The notes under the pieces: generated by a model
Told to the model about the DNA's origin: nothing
The model's database searches: none
The model's input: only the letters and a program-made list of their open reading frames with translations
Source: Desulfobacterales bacterium
GTDB lineage: Bacteria; Desulfobacterota; Desulfobacteria; Desulfobacterales; C00003060
Length of the DNA: 10,735 bases
NCBI GenBank assembly: GCA_030616425.1
Contig: JAUWXJ010000071.1
Coordinates: forward strand, 1 to 10,735
Direction: 5' to 3'
Shown here: positions 6,969 to 10,735 of the stretch, in pieces
Layout of the letters: the number at the start of each line of letters is the position of its first letter
Numbering within the stretch: position 1 is the first letter of the stretch
Program-made: the position numbers and the translations under genes

Positions 6969-7781
6969 ATGGCTATGCTAAGCAGAAAAACGGGAATCGC
7001 TTTTTTCAGCAGCTTGAGCGTAATCGTTATGTCACTTGTGGTATTTGGTGTCCATGTAAAGGCTGGTAATTCCGCAGAAGTGCCGCCTCTTAGCAATTCT
7101 CAATGTGTACTCTGCCATCCGCAGGAGCCTGCAACCATTGAGGCGCAGGGAGGCAAGCACAAGACCGAGGTCGGCTGCCAGGACTGCCACCCGGAACACC
7201 CCCCCCTGGGGACAGGTGCTATTCCAGAGTGTAGCCTATGCCATAGCGACAAGGCCCATTACGAACTCGAGAAATGCTCAAGTTGTCATTCCAACACCCA
7301 TGCCCCTCTCGACCTGAAGTTAGAAGGAGAGATTACCGGTCCGTGCCTTACCTGCCACCAGCAACAGGGTAAAGAGGTGAAAGACCACCCCAGCGCCCAT
7401 ACGGACGTGGCTTGCAGCGAGTGCCATAAGGCCCACCGGAAGATCCCGGATTGCATGGAGTGTCATGAAAAACACACAGAGGACATGGACTTTGAGGCGT
7501 GTAAGTCCTGCCATCCTGTCCACATGCCTCTTGTGGTCACTTATGTTCAAGAAACCCCATCGCATTACTGTGGGGCTGGGGCATGTCATGAGGAAGCTGC
7601 GAGCCTGCTTCAACAAAACACGACCAAACACCACGATCTATCGTGTGCTTATTGCCATCGGGACAAACATAAAACCATACCACCGTGTGTTGCGTGTCAC
7701 GGCCAACCGCATCCGTACAGAATGCTCGAAAAGTTTCCCGAATGCGGTAACTGCCACAGTACGGCACATGATTTGAGATAG
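6969..7781 (+). CDS. Exported dodecaheme c-type cytochrome (first of a tandem pair)
   Basis: Predicted electron carrier outside the cytoplasm, 270 aa. The ATG at 6969 is chosen because AGGAG lies 7 nt upstream; a TTG 27 nt earlier has no such support. A short basic N-region (MAMLSRK) and a hydrophobic helix (about 9-30) form a Sec signal or membrane anchor; cleavage after VKA (residue 32) is possible. There are eleven CxxCH motifs, starting at residues 46, 70, 88, 103, 126, 149, 162, 178, 226, 240 and 259, plus one CX4CH (CGAGACH, 201-207), so probably twelve hemes. Many extra His (KH, xxH after motifs) can serve as distal ligands. The chain looks like three repeats of a four-heme module: a first CxxCH, then a KH/AH-containing stretch before a second, then IPxC for the third, then the fourth followed by xxHxP. 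It is paralogous to the next gene. Cytochrome c3-like multiheme proteins are the nearest broad group; no named protein is recognised. Confidence 0.9.
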   Translation: MAMLSRKTGIAFFSSLSVIVMSLVVFGVHVKAGNSAEVPPLSNSQCVLCHPQEPATIEAQGGKHKTEVGCQDCHPEHPPLGTGAIPECSLCHSDKAHYELEKCSSCHSNTHAPLDLKLEGEITGPCLTCHQQQGKEVKDHPSAHTDVACSECHKAHRKIPDCMECHEKHTEDMDFEACKSCHPVHMPLVVTYVQETPSHYCGAGACHEEAASLLQQNTTKHHDLSCAYCHRDKHKTIPPCVACHGQPHPYRMLEKFPECGNCHSTAHDLR

Positions 7782-7789
7782 TTCATAAA

Positions 7790-7821
7790 GGGATTCAGGA
7801 ATTTAGGGATTGAGGAATTCA
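7790..7821 (+). repeat. 16-bp imperfect tandem repeat between the twin cytochrome genes
   Basis: GGGATTCAGGAATTTA (7790-7805) is followed directly by GGGATTGAGGAATTCA (7806-7821), differing at two positions, and then GGGG. It fills much of the 71-bp gap between the two dodecaheme genes. Such GGAATTxAGG repeats look like intergenic slippage repeats; no regulatory role is evident. No terminator is seen, so the two genes are probably co-transcribed. Confidence 0.6.
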
Positions 7822-7852
7822 GGGGAACAGACGTTAATTCAAAGGTGATCAG

Positions 7853-8764
7853 ATGATGGATTCAAGAAGGGTGGCCGTAGTCGTCAGTATCATTAGCATT
7901 ATCGGCTTAATCACAATCTACGGATGTGTAACCCCTCAGCCACAGGCATCTCCACCGTCAGCTCCGTCTGAACGAGTCGAAGCTCCAGCAGAAACATCCC
8001 AGGAGATGTCGCCGTATGAAATGGACGTAAGGCCGCTGACAACGGCCGAGTGCGGCCAGTGCCACTTTTCCGTCTTCCAAGCGCTCAAAACTACTGGAGG
8101 GAAACACCAGATCGACTGCGTGCGCTGTCACGCCAGATACCACGTTTACAACCCCCGTAAGCAGAATTACGACGAGATCATGCCCAAATGTTCATCGTGC
8201 CACCTCAGCGCAACCAAGGGGCCGTTTCACGGGGAAAACAAAATTCTGACCCCGTGCCTGAACTGCCACGCTGATCCCCATAAGCCCCTGAATATTCCCT
8301 TGTCGGTGATTGAGCCAACGTGCGGTATCTGTCATTCAAAAGAGGGGAATGAAATAAAGAATTATCCGAGTAAGCACAGCACGGATGTGAGCTGTTTGGA
8401 CTGTCACGCTGAAAAGCACGGACACATCCCTGAATGCAGCGCATGCCACGAGTCTCATAGCCCGAAGGCAGAACTCGCCTCAAAAGACTGTATGGCCTGT
8501 CACCCAGTGCACAAACCAAGCCGTATATCTTATGATAAGCAAACGCTGTCGACCATTTGTGCTGGCTGCCATGGCGAGGCTTACGACCTGCTGCAAAAAA
8601 AAGAGACAAAACATACGGCTGTCAGGTGTATCGAGTGTCATCCCGCGCACAAAGAGATTCCTGCTTGTAGTAGGTGTCACGGGGAGCCTCACCCTAAGAG
8701 GATGATAATAGATGTGACAAAATGCGGGGATTGCCACGGCATTGCCCATGATCTGGCCATATAG
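7853..8764 (+). CDS. Dodecaheme c-type cytochrome lipoprotein (second of a tandem pair)
   Basis: Predicted membrane-attached electron carrier, 303 aa. The signal peptide (basic MMDSRR, hydrophobic 7-22) ends in a lipobox-like I-Y-G-C, making Cys25 the probable lipidation site. Residue +2 is Val, not Asp. A Pro/Ala/Ser/Glu-rich tether follows (about 26-55). Twelve regular CxxCH motifs start at residues 67, 89, 113, 135, 157, 181, 195, 213, 236, 259, 272 and 291. Order, spacing and flanking text (PSxH-TDV, IPxC, CHPVHxP, CHGxPHPxRM, CHxxAHDL) match the preceding protein, so the genes arose by duplication. The same three-fold tetraheme pattern is visible. A ribosome-binding site AAGGTG lies about 5 nt before ATG 7853; the adjacent ATG 7856 is equally possible. 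The lipid anchor suggests it sits at a membrane surface while its twin occupies the periplasm or inner membrane (inference). Confidence 0.9.
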   Translation: MMDSRRVAVVVSIISIIGLITIYGCVTPQPQASPPSAPSERVEAPAETSQEMSPYEMDVRPLTTAECGQCHFSVFQALKTTGGKHQIDCVRCHARYHVYNPRKQNYDEIMPKCSSCHLSATKGPFHGENKILTPCLNCHADPHKPLNIPLSVIEPTCGICHSKEGNEIKNYPSKHSTDVSCLDCHAEKHGHIPECSACHESHSPKAELASKDCMACHPVHKPSRISYDKQTLSTICAGCHGEAYDLLQKKETKHTAVRCIECHPAHKEIPACSRCHGEPHPKRMIIDVTKCGDCHGIAHDLAI

Positions 8765-9068
8765 CCCCTGTGATTACCGGCGTGAGTCACCGACATTATC
8801 CCTCTTCTCTTAACTGAGCATTACGCAAACCCTTCAGAGGTCCAACACAATACGCAGCCCCTTGTCGCCCCTGACAAGACAAATCTTCCAACCAAGCAAG
8901 CCTCAAAAGCTGAAAAATCTGGTAGGGAATATCTGGATGTGGGAGTTTTGCGCTACATGATCGCAGGCATTGGGCATACTTTTTGCAGCCTTCCTGGATA
9001 ATAGAACCAAAGAAAAAAAGACCTCCTTTTGTTATGAGGGGCATACAGGCGGCTTTATAGCGGCTTCT

Positions 9069-9127
9069 ATGGCTTGAAATTGTCAAAACCTGAGAACAAG
9101 CCATTAAGATCAGGCATGAAATGCCTG
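9069..9127 (+). repeat. Two consecutive hairpin-forming inverted repeats
   Basis: ATGGCTTG (9069-9076) pairs with CAAGCCAT (9097-9104), an 8-bp stem with a 20-nt loop. Immediately after, CAGGCAT (9111-9117) pairs with ATGCCTG (9121-9127), a 7-bp stem around GAA. Neither is followed by a T-run, so they are not intrinsic terminators. They could be part of a structured RNA, a protein-binding site or an insertion remnant. Confidence 0.5.
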
Positions 9128-9144
9128 GCTGGTCTGCGTATAAT
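9116..9144 (+). promoter_or_regulatory. Possible promoter with perfect TATAAT in the cytochrome gap
   Basis: A perfect -10 TATAAT (9139-9144) has ATGAAA (9116-9121, 4/6) at 17-nt spacing. It would give a leader of about 280 nt before the hexaheme cytochrome, or a small RNA. The -35 overlaps the second hairpin, which could be an operator. Tentative. Confidence 0.28.
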
Positions 9145-9287
9145 TCAATAAACTCGGCAGCTTAGACGGCTGCTTTGAAATACGCCATCTTTTTGTGGTG
9201 CTCGCAACCGATAGCCGTAATTGACTTGCAAAAGCCTTGAGAATTATTCCGGTTAGGGGCCTTGGGGACACCGTAGGAGTTTTGACA

Positions 9288-9316
9288 TTGACAAGAAATT
9301 GACAAAGGGATTTTAT
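9288..9316 (+). promoter_or_regulatory. Candidate sigma-70 promoter of the hexaheme cytochrome gene
   Basis: TTGACA (9288-9293) and TTTTAT (9311-9316, 4/6) are 17 nt apart. Two more TTGACA copies flank it, at 9282-9287 and 9299-9304. The predicted start near 9323 leaves a leader of about 105 nt. The repeated -35-like box could also be a binding-site array. Confidence 0.4.
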
Positions 9317-9390
9317 GCCAATTAAGAAAAAGAAATCGTGAAAAGACTAAAGTTTAATATCGATAGATAGACAAAGCAGTGTTATCAAAC

Positions 9391-9426
9391 GTGGGCCAGC
9401 CTTCGACCCACCATTTGTAGGGGTGG
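9391..9426 (+). promoter_or_regulatory. Possible alternative stems covering the ribosome-binding site of the hexaheme gene
   Basis: CCCAC (9407-9411) can pair with GTGGG upstream (9391-9395). Alternatively CCACC (9408-9412) can pair with GGTGG (9422-9426), which is part of the G-rich ribosome-binding site directly before ATG 9428. The two stems exclude each other. They are only 5 bp each, so this is suggestive. Confidence 0.25.
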
Positions 9427-9427
9427 C

Positions 9428-10309
9428 ATGAAAAAAATTCTGGTCAGAGCACAAACCTGCGCTTCCTTTGGACAAGCGGGTATTATCGTTTCAGTTATGG
9501 TAATAGCTGCTGCCCTGATAGCTATTTTCCCCACCAGGGGGGCTGCCCAGCTCATGACGGAATATTGTGTTGACTGCCATGTGGTTCACCTCTGGCAGGA
9601 TGTAGAAGCAAGAGAGAAGGCTGCGGCGAGGGCTAAGGCGAGGCTTTCAGGCGTGTATGCATCGATCCTGGAAGAGGCCTGTGAAGGATGCCACGCGGAT
9701 GCAAACAGCCATACCCTTGCAAGAGCGGGGCTGAACACGGTACCAATTGTAAAAAACGGACAAGAACCGGAAGTCCCCCTGGCCGCCGGCAATTTTTACT
9801 ACAGTTCCGGCCAGTTGCATCTTAAAAAAGCAGGCGGCTCCTGCACCTCATGTCACAGGAACGTGAAGCACCATGCCGCCGGCACCGGGTACCGTTTTCT
9901 TGGGCCGGATATTGGAGGGATTGGAGACCCTGAATTCGAACATGGGGAGGGTCGTAACATATACAAAAGCGGCGACCAGTACTGTGTGGCATGTCATGCG
10001 AACTTTTGCGGCACCGAGAACCAGAGAGGTGCAGGAGGCGGCTGGATACGCCATCCCACGAATACGCCCCTTCCGATGCGTGGAGAATATGCAGGCTATG
10101 TTTATAATAAAGTTGTTCCGGTCAGTTATCCTGACCCGAACAATCCCGAAAGGAATACCGCACGGGTGATGTGTATGTCCTGCCACCGCCCTCACGGGAC
10201 ACCCTATGCCTACTTACTCAGGTGGGATTACAGCACAATGGTGGCTGGGGGCGGCGAAAATGGCAAAGGCTGCTTTGCCTGCCATAGCCGGAAGAACGAA
10301 AAAACATAA
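9428..10309 (+). CDS. Exported hexaheme c-type cytochrome, OmcS-like motif layout
   Basis: Predicted extracytoplasmic electron carrier, 293 aa. The signal peptide has a basic start (MKKILVR), a hydrophobic core (about 17-33) and a likely cut after RGAA or nearby (residues 38-40). Six CxxCH motifs start at residues 47, 85, 139, 186, 249 and 282; eight further His outside the motifs allow bis-His ligation. Between hemes 1 and 2 lies an Ala/Arg/Glu-rich helix (about 59-83). The layout recalls Geobacter OmcS: an early CxxCHxxH, heme 4 as YCVACH, a later RHP motif (209-210), heme 5 as VMCMSCHRPHG followed by LLRWDY, and the last heme near the C-terminus. OmcS itself is longer (about 430 aa). This similarity is from memory of motifs, so overall homology is an inference. 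An odd third Cys (CG, 194-195) follows heme 4. The G-rich AGGGGTGG before ATG 9428 serves as ribosome-binding site. Confidence 0.88.
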   Translation: MKKILVRAQTCASFGQAGIIVSVMVIAAALIAIFPTRGAAQLMTEYCVDCHVVHLWQDVEAREKAAARAKARLSGVYASILEEACEGCHADANSHTLARAGLNTVPIVKNGQEPEVPLAAGNFYYSSGQLHLKKAGGSCTSCHRNVKHHAAGTGYRFLGPDIGGIGDPEFEHGEGRNIYKSGDQYCVACHANFCGTENQRGAGGGWIRHPTNTPLPMRGEYAGYVYNKVVPVSYPDPNNPERNTARVMCMSCHRPHGTPYAYLLRWDYSTMVAGGGENGKGCFACHSRKNEKT

Positions 10310-10344
10310 TTAAAAACTCTCGACAGGAAAATGGCTTATGACAT

Positions 10345-10374
10345 TATTTTGACGGTCTATATTTTGACAGCCTA
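10345..10374 (+). repeat. 15-bp tandem repeat upstream of the sigma-54 promoter
   Basis: TATTTTGACGGTCTA (10345-10359) is followed directly by TATTTTGACAGCCTA (10360-10374), with two mismatches. A reverse-oriented TTTGTCAAG lies about 20 bp further on. The repeat ends about 141 bp before the -24 element, a distance typical of upstream activator sites for sigma-54 enhancer-binding proteins; that role is an inference. Confidence 0.5.
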
Positions 10375-10515
10375 TGCAATGATCTCAATTTTTGTCAAGC
10401 AAGTACAGGAAGGAATTGGTTTCAAAAAGGGATTTACGTCAGCTAACCTACTTAAATTAAAATAAAAATATATTCTGTTATGAAAAAATGAAAAAATTGC
10501 TAATATTCATTGTTT

Positions 10516-10532
10516 TTGGCACATAATATGCT
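10516..10532 (+). promoter_or_regulatory. Sigma-54 (RpoN) -24/-12 promoter
   Basis: TTGGCAC (10516-10522), five bases, then ATGCT (10528-10532). This matches the RpoN consensus TTGGCAC-N5-TTGCW at all but one of the key bases, with GG and GC at the required spacing. Transcription would start near 10543 and give a purine-rich leader of about 100 nt before the ATG at 10643. The surrounding 10310-10642 region (333 bp) has no gene and is very AT-rich. Confidence 0.68.
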
Positions 10533-10642
10533 TAAATTTAATACAGAAATGCTTATTCAGCAACAGACACGGACGATAAGATAATAAAACGACTACAAAA
10601 TTATAAAATGGAAGAGAGGAGACAAGAGGGGAGGGAGAAAAA

Positions 10643-10735
10643 ATGAAAAGGTCTATCATGACATTAACGGTTCTGCTGGCGGCCACAGCCATGGTCATGG
10701 CCTTTTCCGGCCCGGCAGCAGCAACGGTTTCGGGG
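10643..10735 (+). CDS. Partial exported protein (signal peptide only; continues beyond window)
   Basis: Thirty-one codons are visible and the frame is open to the right edge. The ATG has a strong GGAGG 8 nt upstream. The peptide starts MKRSIMTLTVLLAATAMVMA and continues FSGPAAATVSG, a textbook Sec signal peptide with likely cleavage after PAAA. The mature protein is not in the window, so its function cannot be read. Context suggests another secreted cytochrome or surface protein driven by the sigma-54 promoter upstream; this is an inference. Confidence 0.8.
   Translation, partial: MKRSIMTLTVLLAATAMVMAFSGPAAATVSG

Larger units (their letters stand above)
8765..9427. other. 663-bp stretch without a convincing gene
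   Basis: I find no supported coding region here. A 102-codon open frame on the minus strand (8796-9104) lacks a recognisable domain and a clear ribosome-binding site. Short plus-strand frames, for example through LRYMIAGIGHTF near 8950, are broken by stops. The stretch could be the worn remnant of a gene or insertion, or a structured regulatory region. It contains two adjacent hairpins (9069-9127), a TATAAT (9139-9144), three TTGACA copies (9282-9304) and possible stems just before the hexaheme gene. No clear terminator after the lipoprotein cytochrome gene was found. Confidence 0.55.

Noticed and set aside
7105..7776. Several other-frame open frames inside the cytochrome genes
   Set aside because: They are shadows of the heme-rich coding frame, which alone shows ordered CxxCH motifs and a signal peptide.
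8796..9104. Minus-strand open frame of 102 codons in the cytochrome gap
   Set aside because: No domain, no credible ribosome-binding site, Cys/Arg-rich composition typical of chance frames, and opposite orientation to its neighbours.
9190..9290. Possible cyclic-dinucleotide (GEMM-like) riboswitch because of GCAAAAGCC text before a cytochrome gene
   Set aside because: The conserved GCAAAGCC core is not exact and the flanking paired elements and tetraloop receptor pattern of GEMM are not recognisable.
10608..10646. Twelve-codon leader frame MEERRQEGREKK overlapping the start of the last gene
   Set aside because: It is just translation of the purine-rich ribosome-binding region, without its own ribosome-binding site.
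1..10735. CRISPR arrays, tRNA or rRNA genes, intact transposases
   Set aside because: No regularly spaced repeats, no tRNA or rRNA segments and no transposase motifs were recognised on either strand.

Overview
The window looks like the chromosome of an anaerobic, respiring Gram-negative bacterium, most likely a Desulfobacterota (former Deltaproteobacteria) sulfate reducer or relative. This is an inference from four things: the rpsF-rpsR-DUF2232-rplI-dnaB gene order, a short product resembling the FlgM-associated DVU0524 family, very heme-rich exported c-type cytochromes, and a sigma-54 type promoter. No species can be named from the sequence alone.

Left part (1-6771, all minus strand) is housekeeping. 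Read in the direction of transcription, trkA and trkH (potassium uptake) come first and abut exactly. A 136-bp gap with a promoter candidate follows, then the tightly packed operon rpsF (S6), rpsR (S18), a DUF2232 membrane protein, rplI (L9) and dnaB (replicative helicase). Its genes overlap or nearly touch, except for an approximately 80-bp repeat-bearing gap after rpsR. Downstream of dnaB, an incomplete gene runs off the left edge; it resembles the small flagellar-associated DVU0524 family.

Right part (6969-10735, all plus strand) is an electron-transfer island, separated from trkA by a divergent 197-bp control region. It holds two tandem paralogous 12-heme cytochromes. The first has a plain signal peptide or N-terminal anchor; the second is a predicted lipoprotein. 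Each appears to be built from three copies of a tetraheme module. A 663-bp stretch without a convincing gene follows, carrying hairpins and promoter-like sites. Next comes a hexaheme cytochrome whose motif order resembles the filament-forming OmcS of Geobacter. After a 333-bp AT-rich region with a 15-bp tandem repeat and a near-consensus sigma-54 promoter, the signal peptide of another exported protein begins and is cut by the right edge.

Working model (inference): the twin dodecaheme proteins carry electrons across the periplasm and onto a membrane surface. The hexaheme protein, and possibly the truncated sigma-54-driven product, act further out in extracellular electron transfer. Thirty heme-attachment motifs lie in three genes within about 3.4 kb. 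No outer-membrane porin, quinol oxidase or pilin is visible here, so the complete route cannot be established from this window.
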